In this document: positions 15,899 to 23,423 of the stretch, piece by piece | How positions within the stretch are numbered: the first letter of the stretch is position 1 | Layout: every line of letters begins with the position of its first letter | DNA from: Sphingomonas nostoxanthinifaciens | GTDB lineage: Bacteria > Pseudomonadota > Alphaproteobacteria > Sphingomonadales > Sphingomonadaceae | Length of the DNA stretch: 64,000 bases | Assembly: GCF_019930585.1 (NCBI RefSeq) | Contig: NZ_CP082839.1 | Location: 4,166,001 to 4,230,000, forward strand | Direction of reading: 5' to 3' | Translations under genes and position numbers: made by a program | The notes under the pieces: generated by a model | The model's input: the letters and a program-made list of their open reading frames with translations, nothing else | Databases searched by the model: none | What the model was told of the DNA's origin: nothing

Positions 15899-16563
15899 CA
15901 GCCGACCCCGCGCAGCGCGGCGATGTTGGCGGCGTAGCAAGCGGGGCCGCCCTTGAATGTGGCGGTGCCGGCGACGAGCGCGTCGGCGCCGGCAGCGATG
16001 GCGCGCGGCGCGGTCTCGGTATCGATCCCGCCGTCCACCTCAAGGTCGATCGCGCGGCCGGTCGCGTCGATCATGCGGCGGATCGCCTCGATCTTGCGCA
16101 GCTGGCTGTCGATGAAATGCTGGCCGCCAAACCCCGGATTGACGCTCATCACCAGCACCAGATCGACCAGGTCGAGCAAATAATCGAGCGTCTTGGCCGG
16201 CGTGCCGGGGTTGAGCACCACGCCCGCGCGCTTGCCGAGCGACTTGATGTGCTGAAGCGAGCGGTGGATGTGCGGCCCTGCCTCGGGATGGACCGTCAGC
16301 GTGTCGGCGCCGGCCTCCGCAAAGGCGTCGAGATAGGCGTCGATCGGCGAGATCATCAGGTGGACGTCGAGCAGCTTGGTGGTGTGCGGCCGGATCGCCT
16401 TCACCACCGCCGGCCCCAGCGTGATGTTGGGTACGTAATGGCCATCCATCACGTCGACATGGATCCAGTCGGCGCCCGCGGCATCGACCGCGCGCACCTC
16501 CTCGCCCAGCTTGGCGAAGTCGGCGGACAGGATCGATGCGGCGATGCGAACGGGGTGGACCAT
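15898..16563 (-). CDS. rpe: Ribulose-phosphate 3-epimerase
   Basis: 221-residue TIM barrel that interconverts ribulose-5-phosphate and xylulose-5-phosphate. Seen: IAASILSADFAKLGEE, HVDVMDGHYVPNITLGP, LDVHLMI (metal-binding His and Asp), VMSVNPGFGGQ and DGGI phosphate loops. The start ATG 16563 follows GAGAGCGAC. It lies between rsmB and the heparinase gene, with which it overlaps by one base. Confidence 0.97.
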   Translation of the reverse strand: MVHPVRIAASILSADFAKLGEEVRAVDAAGADWIHVDVMDGHYVPNITLGPAVVKAIRPHTTKLLDVHLMISPIDAYLDAFAEAGADTLTVHPEAGPHIHRSLQHIKSLGKRAGVVLNPGTPAKTLDYLLDLVDLVLVMSVNPGFGGQHFIDSQLRKIEAIRRMIDATGRAIDLEVDGGIDTETAPRAIAAGADALVAGTATFKGGPACYAANIAALRGVG

Positions 16564-16612
16564 GTCGCTCTCTAGCCCAAGCGTTTCCGGCGCGGCAACG
16601 CCCGCGTGGCGC

Positions 16613-17887
16613 TCAGTCGGCGCGACGGAAGCGCGCGACGAAGAAGCCGTCGGCGCCGCCTTCGGCCGCCAGCGTGCCCGGCAGCACGCGCACCCGCCCC
16701 TCCGCATCGGGCGCGAAGCCGGCCGGCAGCTCGTCATCGCGAACTGGGTCCGGCACGAAGCCGCGGTGGCTGGCGGCGAAGCCCTGCGCCACCGCCTCGC
16801 CTTCCTCCGGCTCCAGCGAGCAGACGGCATAGACCAGCGTGCCGCCCGGCTTCACCCAGCTGGCGGCGCGGGCGAGCATCGCCGCCTGCCGCTCGGCCAT
16901 GCCGGCGATCGCTCGCGGGCGGGCGCGATGCAGCACGTCGGGATGGCGGCGGAAGATGCCGGTGGCTGAGCAGGGCGCGTCGAGCAGCACCGCATCGGCC
17001 GGCGTGCTCGCGCTGAAGGTGAGCGCGTCGCCCACGACTAGTTTTGCTTCGAGGCCGGTGCGCGCGAGATTCTCGCTGAGCCGTGCCAGCCGCGCTTCGG
17101 ACAGGTCGACCGCGGTCGCCTGCCAGCCGGCAGCCGCGAGCTGCATCGTCTTGCCGCCGGGCGCGGCGCACAGATCGAGCACCGTCCGCCCCTCGCCAGC
17201 ACCGATCAGCCGCGCCGGCAGCGAGGCGGAGAGATCCTGCACCCACCACGCGCCCTCGTCATAGCCCGGAAGCGCGGGCACGCGCCCGCCGGCGGGGAGG
17301 CGGACATGGCCGGGCGCGAGGCTGACGCCGCCCAATTGCTCTGCCCAGCTTTGTGTTTCCGCAGGATTCTTGAGCGACACATCGAGCGGCGGCTGCACCG
17401 CGCTCGCCTCGGCCGCCGCCGCGACCATTGCCGGCCCCCATGCCGCATCCCATCGTTCGGCGACGGCAGGCAGCAGCTGCGGCGGCACGGGCAGATGCAC
17501 CCCGCGCCGCATCAGCGCGCCGAACACGCCGTGGACCAGCCGGCGCGGACCGCCATCGACGAGCGGCAGCGCGGTCGCGATCGCGGCGTGCGGCGGCGTA
17601 TTGAGCGCCAGCGCCTGCGCGAGCGCGATCCGCAGCACCATCCGCGCCTTGGCGTCGTGCGCCAGCGGCTTGGCGGTGGCGGAATCGATCAACGCGTCGA
17701 GATCGGGCAGGCGCCGCAGCACCTCAGCGGCGATGGCGTGCGCGTGGGCGCGATCGTCGGCCCGCTCCAGCCCACGCGCAGCGGCGTCGAGCGCGCTCTC
17801 CAGCGGCAGGCCGCGCCGCAGCACCGCCTCGAGCAGGCGCAAGGCGGCGGCGCGCGTGGGCACGCCGGGGGGCGTGGCCGCTGTCAT
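16613..17887 (-). CDS. rsmB: 16S rRNA (cytosine-967-C5)-methyltransferase
   Basis: 424 residues: N-terminal NusB-like RNA-binding domain (about 1-135) and a Rossmann methyltransferase (about 200-424). The SAM motif is LDLCAAPGGKTMQLA, motif IV is DAPCSATGIFRRHPD and motif VI is YAVCSLEPEEGE; the two motif cysteines are the catalytic pair of RNA m5C enzymes. The start MTAATPPG at 17887 is preferred; an upstream ATG at 17932 would add 15 residues (MRFRVHMG...) overlapping the divergent promoter. First gene of the rsmB-rpe-heparinase operon, divergent from the SDHAF4-like gene. Confidence 0.93.
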   Translation of the reverse strand: MTAATPPGVPTRAAALRLLEAVLRRGLPLESALDAAARGLERADDRAHAHAIAAEVLRRLPDLDALIDSATAKPLAHDAKARMVLRIALAQALALNTPPHAAIATALPLVDGGPRRLVHGVFGALMRRGVHLPVPPQLLPAVAERWDAAWGPAMVAAAAEASAVQPPLDVSLKNPAETQSWAEQLGGVSLAPGHVRLPAGGRVPALPGYDEGAWWVQDLSASLPARLIGAGEGRTVLDLCAAPGGKTMQLAAAGWQATAVDLSEARLARLSENLARTGLEAKLVVGDALTFSASTPADAVLLDAPCSATGIFRRHPDVLHRARPRAIAGMAERQAAMLARAASWVKPGGTLVYAVCSLEPEEGEAVAQGFAASHRGFVPDPVRDDELPAGFAPDAEGRVRVLPGTLAAEGGADGFFVARFRRAD

Positions 17888-17943
17888 CTTGCGTGTCCCA
17901 TGATGGCGGCCCATGTGGACGCGAAAGCGCAAGGCCGCAACCG

Positions 17944-18117
17944 ATGACCAACGACCCTTCCCGCCGTCCGTCCCACCTGACGCCGCCGGCGCATCTCTCG
18001 CCGAACCCGCCGGTGCCCGCGCCGGCCGAGCCGCAGCCGACCGCCGATCCCGACGGTCCGCTCTCGCCCGTCCGCTATGGCGACTGGGAGCGGAAGGGGA
18101 TCGCGGTCGACTTCTAG
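17944..18117 (+). CDS. DUF1674 protein, SDHAF4-like succinate dehydrogenase assembly factor
   Basis: 57 residues: a Pro-rich N-terminus and the conserved C-terminal block SPVRYGDWERKGIAVDF, the hallmark of DUF1674 and mitochondrial SDHAF4. In eukaryotes SDHAF4 binds flavinylated SdhA and prevents oxidant leakage. The same role in the bacterial cytosol is plausible by homology. It is divergent from rsmB and convergent with gpsA, and no sdh gene is in the window. Confidence 0.85.
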   Translation: MTNDPSRRPSHLTPPAHLSPNPPVPAPAEPQPTADPDGPLSPVRYGDWERKGIAVDF

Positions 18118-18139
18118 GCGACCCCGAGCCACGGCTGCA

Positions 18140-19117
18140 TCAGAGCCGTTCGCTCCGGATCGGGCGCGACAAGAGCGCGTCGACCACATCGCGTATCCCT
18201 GCCGTGCCCGCGAGCAGGGTCGCCACCGCCTCGGCGATCGGCATCTCGACGCCCGCTGCCTGCGCCGCCGCGACGAGCACCGGCGCGGTCGAGGCGCCCT
18301 CCGCCACGGTGCGGCGACCCGTCAGCAGGCTCGTCGCACTCGCGCCGCGCCCGAGACCGAGCCCCAGCGAATAATTGCGCGACTGCTCCGACGAGCAGGT
18401 GAGGACGAGGTCGCCGAGCCCCGACAGGCCCGCCAACGTCTCCGCCTGCGCGCCGCGCGCAAGGCCGAAGCGCGTCATCTCCGCAAAGCCGCGCGCGATC
18501 AGCGCCGCGCGCGCATTGCGCCCCAGCCCGGCGCCGTCGACCACGCCGCAGGCGATGGCAAGCACGTTCTTGACCGCGCCGCCAATCTCCGCGCCGATCA
18601 CGTCGGTCGAATGGTAGGGGCGGAAGGCAGGGAGCGCGAGCCGCGCCGCCAGCGCCTTCCCCAGCGCAGGATCGGCGACGGCGAGCGTCACGGCGGTCGG
18701 CAGCCCGGCCGCGACCTCGCCCGCGAAGGTCGGGCCCGACAGCACCGCGATCGGGGCGACGGGGCATTCCTCGGCCGCCATTTCGGACATCAAAGCCATC
18801 GTGCCCGCCTCGACGCCCTTGGCGCACAGCAGCAGCGGCCGCGCGCCGACCGGGGTCCGCCGCAGGATGCCGCGCAGATGCTGCGCCGGCGCGACCGCCA
18901 GCAAAGCGTCGGCGCTGGCCAGATCGGCCAGATCGGCGCTCGTCTCCATGCGCGGCGACAGCGCGATGCCGGGCAGATAGGGCGCATTCTCGCGGTCGCG
19001 CACGATCGCCGCCGCCAGCGCGGGATCGCGCGCCCACAGCAGCACCTCGCCATTCTGCGCGGCCACCTGCGCGAGCGCGGTGCCCCACGCTCCCGCACCG
19101 ATCACCCCGATCCTCAT
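18140..19117 (-). CDS. gpsA: Glycerol-3-phosphate dehydrogenase [NAD(P)+]
   Basis: 325 residues. Reduces dihydroxyacetone phosphate to sn-glycerol-3-phosphate for phospholipid synthesis. The Rossmann motif GVIGAGAWGTALA opens the protein; SGPTFAGEVAAGLPTAV, GAEIGGAVKNVLAIACGV (catalytic Lys) and LSGLGDLVLTC are the family blocks. The ATG (19117-19115) overlaps the tsaD stop (ATGA), so the two are coupled. Confidence 0.97.
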   Translation of the reverse strand: MRIGVIGAGAWGTALAQVAAQNGEVLLWARDPALAAAIVRDRENAPYLPGIALSPRMETSADLADLASADALLAVAPAQHLRGILRRTPVGARPLLLCAKGVEAGTMALMSEMAAEECPVAPIAVLSGPTFAGEVAAGLPTAVTLAVADPALGKALAARLALPAFRPYHSTDVIGAEIGGAVKNVLAIACGVVDGAGLGRNARAALIARGFAEMTRFGLARGAQAETLAGLSGLGDLVLTCSSEQSRNYSLGLGLGRGASATSLLTGRRTVAEGASTAPVLVAAAQAAGVEMPIAEAVATLLAGTAGIRDVVDALLSRPIRSERL

Positions 19118-20148
19118 GCCTTCACCCCCGCCCCGCGCGCCGCTTCGGCATCGGCATCCAGCGGCCAGCGCGCGCGCGCCGCGACATCGAGCGGATCGGT
19201 CAGCCCGGCGGCGAAGCGCTCCGCCCCGGCCCACGCGATCATCGCCGCATTGTCGGTGCACAGCCACAGCGGTGGCGCGACGAACGGCAGCCCATGCTCC
19301 GCCGCCAGCGCCTGCAAAGCGGCGCGCACGCCATTGTTCGCCGCCACCCCGCCCGCCACGACGAGCGCGGTCGGGCGTTGCGCCTTGCGCAGCGCGATCC
19401 GGGTCCGGTCGAGCAGGCAGTCGATCACCGCCTGCTGGAACGACGCCGCGATATCCTCGACCGACCAGCGCCCCGATTCGTGCGCGCGCAGCACCGCGCT
19501 CTTGAGGCCCGCGAACGAGAAATGCGGCTCGCCCGATCCGACCAGCGGGCGCGGCAGCGGCACGCGATGCGGATCGCCCGCCGCCGCCGCGCGCTCCACC
19601 GCCGGGCCGCCGGGAAAGCCGAGGCCCAGCACCTTCGCGCTCTTGTCGAACGCCTCGCCGGCCGCATCGTCGATCGTCGTCGCCAGCCGGCGATAGTCGC
19701 CCGGCCCGCGCACTTCGAGCAATTGGCAATGGCCGCCCGAGACCAAGAGCAGCAGATAGGGGAAAGCGAGATCGGGCGCGGCGAGGCGCGGCGACAAGGC
19801 ATGCCCCTCCAGATGGTTGACCGCCACCAGCGGCTTGGCGGCGGCGAGAGCCAGCGCCTTGCCGGTGACGAGACCGACCATCACGCCGCCGATCAGCCCC
19901 GGCCCCGCCGTCGCCGCGATCGCATCGACGTCGCCGAGCGTGACCCCCGCCTCGTCGAGCGCGCGCGCGATCAGCGGCGTCAGCACCTCGACATGCGCGC
20001 GCGCCGCAATCTCCGGCACCACCCCGCCGAACGGCCGGTGCGCGGCTTCCTGCCCGGCGAGCGCGTGCGCCAGGATCTGCCGGTCGCTGGTCACCAGCGC
20101 CGCCGCGGTTTCGTCGCACGAGGATTCGAGGCCGAGGATCAGCGCCAT
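19114..20148 (-). CDS. tsaD: tRNA N6-threonylcarbamoyladenosine transferase
   Basis: 344 residues; adds the threonylcarbamoyl group to A37 of ANN-decoding tRNAs. It opens ILGLESSCDETAAALV; metal-site His residues appear in PEIAARAHVEVL and in NHLEGHALS. The ASKHA nucleotide-binding loops LVSGGHCQLL and VAGGVAANNGVR are present, as is TDNAAMIAWAG near the end. The A37-modified tRNA-Lys and tRNA-Thr genes of the window are among its expected substrates. It leads the tsaD-gpsA pair. Confidence 0.97.
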   Translation of the reverse strand: MALILGLESSCDETAAALVTSDRQILAHALAGQEAAHRPFGGVVPEIAARAHVEVLTPLIARALDEAGVTLGDVDAIAATAGPGLIGGVMVGLVTGKALALAAAKPLVAVNHLEGHALSPRLAAPDLAFPYLLLLVSGGHCQLLEVRGPGDYRRLATTIDDAAGEAFDKSAKVLGLGFPGGPAVERAAAAGDPHRVPLPRPLVGSGEPHFSFAGLKSAVLRAHESGRWSVEDIAASFQQAVIDCLLDRTRIALRKAQRPTALVVAGGVAANNGVRAALQALAAEHGLPFVAPPLWLCTDNAAMIAWAGAERFAAGLTDPLDVAARARWPLDADAEAARGAGVKA

Positions 20149-20280
20149 CGCGCCGCCTGTAGTCGGTCAGCGCATCGGATTCCAATGCCGCCTGATTTCG
20201 ACTCCGCCGCGGCGATGCGCGCGACTATGATGCGCGTTCGTCCACGAACGACGATTCATGCCCGGAAGGAGGGCGCGACG

Positions 20281-20688
20281 ATGCTCAGGATGGCGATGAT
20301 GGCGGGGCTGGCGGTCTTGTTCGGCACTGCGGCTGCGGCCGCGCGGCCCGAGCCGCCGAACCCCGCAGGGGAAAAGGCGCTCGCCAAGCTCGTCGGCGAC
20401 AGGGTCGCCGGGGCACCTGTCGACTGCATTTCGACCATCAGCGCCTCGACGATGCGCGTGATCGAGGGCACGGCGATCACCTATCAGGATGGCCGCACGA
20501 TCTACGTCAATCGGCCGCAGGGCGGCGCATCGCGGCTGGACGACGACGACATCCTCGTCACCGAGGAATGGGGCGCCCAGCTCTGCAGCATCGATTCGGT
20601 ACGGCTGGTCGATCGCTACACCCGCGGGCTGCGCGGCTTCGTCGTGCTCGGGCCGTTCGTGCCCTACACCAAGGCCGCGGCGCGCTGA
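20281..20688 (+). CDS. Small secreted protein, two-cysteine member of family A
   Basis: 135 residues with a signal peptide (about 1-21). Mature part: KLVGDRVAGAPVDCI (C49), IEGTAITYQDGRTIYVNR, then GAQLCSID (C102) and the end GPFVPYTK. The pattern is shared with the proteins at 54574-54942 and 54939-55331, but this copy has Ala83 and Val121 where those have their second and fourth cysteines. A strong ribosome site AAGGAGG (20266-20272) stands 8 nt from the ATG. Function unknown; a periplasmic small protein is most likely. Convergent with comM. Confidence 0.8.
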   Translation: MLRMAMMAGLAVLFGTAAAAARPEPPNPAGEKALAKLVGDRVAGAPVDCISTISASTMRVIEGTAITYQDGRTIYVNRPQGGASRLDDDDILVTEEWGAQLCSIDSVRLVDRYTRGLRGFVVLGPFVPYTKAAAR

Positions 20689-20695
20689 CGGCGGG

Positions 20696-22204
20696 TCAGG
20701 CGACGGCAACCCGCTGGCGATAGGCCAGCGCTTCGGCGACATGCACACGGCCGACCGTCTCGGCGCCCGCCAGATCGGCGACAGTGCGTGCGACGCGCAG
20801 CACGCGGGTATAGCCGCGTGCCGACAGCCGCATCTGCGTCGCCGCTTGCGCGAGCAGCGCCGCGCCCGCCTGATCGGGGGTCGCCACCGCGTCGAGCATC
20901 GCGCCATCGGCCTCGGCATTGGTGCGCAGCCCCGCCTCGGCATAGCGCGCGGTCTGGATATCGCGTGCGGCGGCGACGCGGGCGCGCACCGCCACCGACC
21001 CCTCGGCGGGCGGGGGCAATACGAGATCGGCCGCGCTCACCGCCGCCACCTCGACATGCAGGTCGATGCGGTCGAGCAGCGGGCCCGAAACGCGTGCCTG
21101 ATAATCGAGCGCACAGCGCGGCGCGCGGCTGCATGCGCGCGCGGCATCGCCGAGATGGCCGCAGCGGCACGGATTCATCGCCGCGACGAGCTGGACGCGC
21201 GCCGGGAACGTGACGTGGGCATTGGCCCGCGCTACCGACACCCGTCCGGTTTCGAGCGGCTGCCGCAGCGAATCGAGGACGGGACGCTGAAATTCGGGCA
21301 GTTCGTCGAGGAACAGCACGCCGAGATGGGCGAGGCTGACCTCGCCGGGCTTCACCTTGAGCCCGCCCCCGGTCAGCGCCGCCATCGAAGCCGAATGATG
21401 CGGCGCGCGGAACGGGCGGGTGCGCGCGAGCCGGCCATTGGCGAGCATCCCGCCGACGCTCGCCACCATCGAGACCTCGAGTGCCTCGGCGGGGGCGAGA
21501 TCGGGCAGGATGCCGGGCAGGCATGCCGCCATCAGCGATTTGCCCGAGCCCGGCGGCCCGATCATCAGCAGATTGTGGCCGCCGGCGGCGGCGATCTCCA
21601 GCGCGCGCTTGGCGGTCTCCTGACCTTTTACCTGCGCCAGATCGGGGCCGACGGTGGCGGCCTCCGCCTCACCCGGCAGCGGCGCGGGCAGTGCGCGGGC
21701 GCCGCGGAAATGGTCGAGCAACGCCATCAGATCGGGCGCTGCGACCAGCTCGATCGACCCCGCCCACGCCGCCTCCGCCCCCTGCGCCGCCGGGCAGACG
21801 AGCCCGAGATCGTGCGCGGCGGCATGGATCGCGGCGAGCAGCACGCCGGGCACGGGCGCGATCCGCGCATCGAGGCCAAGCTCGCCCACTACAAGGTATG
21901 ACGCCAGCGTCTCGGCATCGATCACGCCCATCGCCCCGAGCAGACCGAGCGCGATCGGCAGATCATAATGCGATCCTTCCTTCGGCAGATCGGCGGGCGA
22001 GAGGTTGACCGTGATGCGCTTGGGCGGCAGCGCGAGGCCGATCGCGGCGAGCGCCCCGCGTACTCGCTCGCGGCTTTCCGCCACCGCCTTGTCGGCAAGG
22101 CCGACGACGGCGAAGGCGGGCAGGCCCGGCGTCATCTGGACCTGCACCTCGACGCTGCGCGCCTCCAGCCCCAGAAACGCCACCGTCGATACCAGCGCGA
22201 CCAT
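20696..22204 (-). CDS. comM: Mg-chelatase-like AAA+ ATPase, ComM/YifB family
   Basis: 502 residues. N-terminal Lon-protease-like fold (about 1-170: GLPAFAVVGLADKAVAESRE, SPADLPKEGSHYDLPIAL), then an AAA+ domain with Walker A GPPGSGKSLMA, Walker B LGVLFLDELPEF and a C-terminal helical domain ending RGYTRVLRVARTVADLAG. A CxC-type zinc-like cluster (MNPCRCGHLG) is present. ComM is a hexameric helicase that promotes branch migration in natural transformation. The start MVALVSTVAFLGLEA at 22204 has AGGGGA upstream; the frame extends 36 codons further without support. Confidence 0.93.
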   Translation of the reverse strand: MVALVSTVAFLGLEARSVEVQVQMTPGLPAFAVVGLADKAVAESRERVRGALAAIGLALPPKRITVNLSPADLPKEGSHYDLPIALGLLGAMGVIDAETLASYLVVGELGLDARIAPVPGVLLAAIHAAAHDLGLVCPAAQGAEAAWAGSIELVAAPDLMALLDHFRGARALPAPLPGEAEAATVGPDLAQVKGQETAKRALEIAAAGGHNLLMIGPPGSGKSLMAACLPGILPDLAPAEALEVSMVASVGGMLANGRLARTRPFRAPHHSASMAALTGGGLKVKPGEVSLAHLGVLFLDELPEFQRPVLDSLRQPLETGRVSVARANAHVTFPARVQLVAAMNPCRCGHLGDAARACSRAPRCALDYQARVSGPLLDRIDLHVEVAAVSAADLVLPPPAEGSVAVRARVAAARDIQTARYAEAGLRTNAEADGAMLDAVATPDQAGAALLAQAATQMRLSARGYTRVLRVARTVADLAGAETVGRVHVAEALAYRQRVAVA

Positions 22205-22366
22205 TCCGTCCCCTGCTCGATCCACCCGGATGCCGTCGGAAATGCACCGACGTCCGCACCCGAGTTTCGGGCCGCCGGCGTAACGATTGCCCTGCGATGG
22301 CGGCAGGGACAAGTCGGCAGGCCATCGCCGGTTGCGGTTGGCGACGTCCGCCTACATGTTGAGCGC

Positions 22367-22633
22367 ATGGATAGCCCGTGGCGATGGTGCTGGCTTACGC
22401 TCGGATGGGTGCTGATCGTGCTCGCGCCGGTGGTCGGCGTGCTGCCGGGGCCGGGCGGCATCTTCGTGTTCGTCGGCGGGGTGGCGTTGCTGCTGCGCAA
22501 TTCGCAATGGGCGAAGCGGCATTATGTGCGGCTGAAGCGGCGCTGGCCCAAGCTGGGCCATGTCAGTGATCGCATCATGCGCCGGCCGAGCCATCGCCGC
22601 CGGCTGGAGCGCGCCGCAGCCACCCGCGATTGA
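22367..22633 (+). CDS. Small PGPGW-type transmembrane protein
   Basis: 88 residues. Two hydrophobic segments flank a LPGPGG turn (about residues 25-30), the mark of the PGPGW family of small inner-membrane proteins; the C-terminus is strongly basic (KRHYVRLKRRWPKLG ... RRPSHRRRLERA). Function unknown. The ATG at 22367 gives a start right before the first helix. It precedes the rpmH leader. Confidence 0.75.
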   Translation: MDSPWRWCWLTLGWVLIVLAPVVGVLPGPGGIFVFVGGVALLLRNSQWAKRHYVRLKRRWPKLGHVSDRIMRRPSHRRRLERAAATRD

Positions 22634-22671
22634 CTCATGCTGGCGTTTTGCCTATCGGGCGCGGCTTGATC

Positions 22672-22697
22672 GGCCGTCGTGAGACGGACGGCCCTTT
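22672..22697 (+). promoter_or_regulatory. Hairpin before rpmH (terminator or leader)
   Basis: GGCCGTC / GACGGCC stem of 7 bp with an 8-nt loop, then CTTT, ending 18 nt before the rpmH ATG. It could end the PGPGW gene transcript or fold in the rpmH 5' leader. No further long T-run; the choice is open. Confidence 0.5.
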
Positions 22698-22714
22698 GCA
22701 TTGGGATATAGACG

Positions 22715-22849
22715 ATGAAGCGGACCTTTCAGCCGAGCCGGCTCGTGCGCAAGCGGCGCCACGGCTTCCGGTCGCGTAGCGCGACCCCGGGCGGCCGCAA
22801 GGTGCTTGCTGCCCGCCGCGCGCGCGGCCGCTCCAAGCTGTCTGCCTGA
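22715..22849 (+). CDS. rpmH: 50S ribosomal protein L34
   Basis: 44 residues, MKRTFQPSRLVRKRRHGFRS onward to RGRSKLSA; near-identical in pattern to L34 of other alphaproteobacteria. First gene of the rpmH-rnpA-yidD-yidC-engB block. The last bases CCTGAG hold both its TGA and the apparent CTG start of rnpA. Confidence 0.99.
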   Translation: MKRTFQPSRLVRKRRHGFRSRSATPGGRKVLAARRARGRSKLSA

Positions 22850-23193
22850 GCGACCCGACGCCAACGCCGCGGCAGCTCGTCCGCCGCGCCGAGTTTCTCG
22901 CGGCCAATAGCGGCCGGCGCGTGCCCATGCCCGGCTTCGTCCTGCTCGTGCGTCCGCGCGGGGATGGCGATGCCGCGATCGGCATCGGCTTCACCGTCAC
23001 CAAGAAGATCGGCGGCGCGGTGGTGCGCAATCGCATGAAGCGCCGCTTTCGCGCGCTCGCCCGCGAGATCCTGCCGCATGCAGGCGTGCCCGGCGCGGAC
23101 CATGTACTGATCGGCCGCAACACCGGCGTCGAGCGCGATTATGCGCTGCTCGCGACCGAGTTGCGCAAGGCCTTGGCCAAGGCGGCGCGATGA
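22846..23193 (+). CDS. rnpA: Ribonuclease P protein component, probable CTG start
   Basis: Protein subunit of RNase P, needed to cut tRNA 5' ends. The core is plain: RRAEFLAANSGRR, PMPGFVLLVRP, GFTVTKKIGGAVVRNRMKRRFRALARE (RNR motif) and DHVLIGR. The RRAEFLAA segment, conserved in the family, lies upstream of the first usual start codon in frame (GTG 22921). The only reasonable start that includes it is CTG 22846-22848, which overlaps the rpmH stop as CTGA. From there the protein has 115 residues, the normal RnpA length; from GTG 22921 it would have only 90. yidD follows with an ATGA overlap. Confidence 0.9.
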   Translation: MSDPTPTPRQLVRRAEFLAANSGRRVPMPGFVLLVRPRGDGDAAIGIGFTVTKKIGGAVVRNRMKRRFRALAREILPHAGVPGADHVLIGRNTGVERDYALLATELRKALAKAAR

Positions 23194-23402
23194 TCGCGCG
23201 GCCGTTGATCTGGGTCGCGCGCGCATGGCAGGTCGGCCCATCGCGGCTCCTGCCGCCAACCTGTCGCTATTCACCGTCATGCTCGGCCTATGCGATCGAG
23301 GCATGGTCGCGCTATGGGGCGCTCGCCGGCTCGTGGCTGGCGCTCAAGCGGATCCTGCGCTGTCATCCCTGGGGGGGATGCGGCTGGGATCCGGTCCCCT
23401 GA
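23190..23402 (+). CDS. yidD: Membrane protein insertion efficiency factor YidD
   Basis: 70 residues with the YidD signature: PTCRYSPSCSAYAIEA and CHPWGGCGWDPVP, with its five conserved cysteines. A membrane-associated factor assisting YidC. The ATG overlaps the rnpA stop (ATGA), and yidC starts 21 nt after it. Confidence 0.97.
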   Translation: MIARPLIWVARAWQVGPSRLLPPTCRYSPSCSAYAIEAWSRYGALAGSWLALKRILRCHPWGGCGWDPVP

Positions 23403-23423
23403 TTCGATAAGGCTCCGTCACAC

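Noticed and set aside
19118..20185. gpsA frame extending through tsaD on the same strand
   Set aside because: tsaD is read in another frame with full family motifs, and gpsA has its proper start at 19117.
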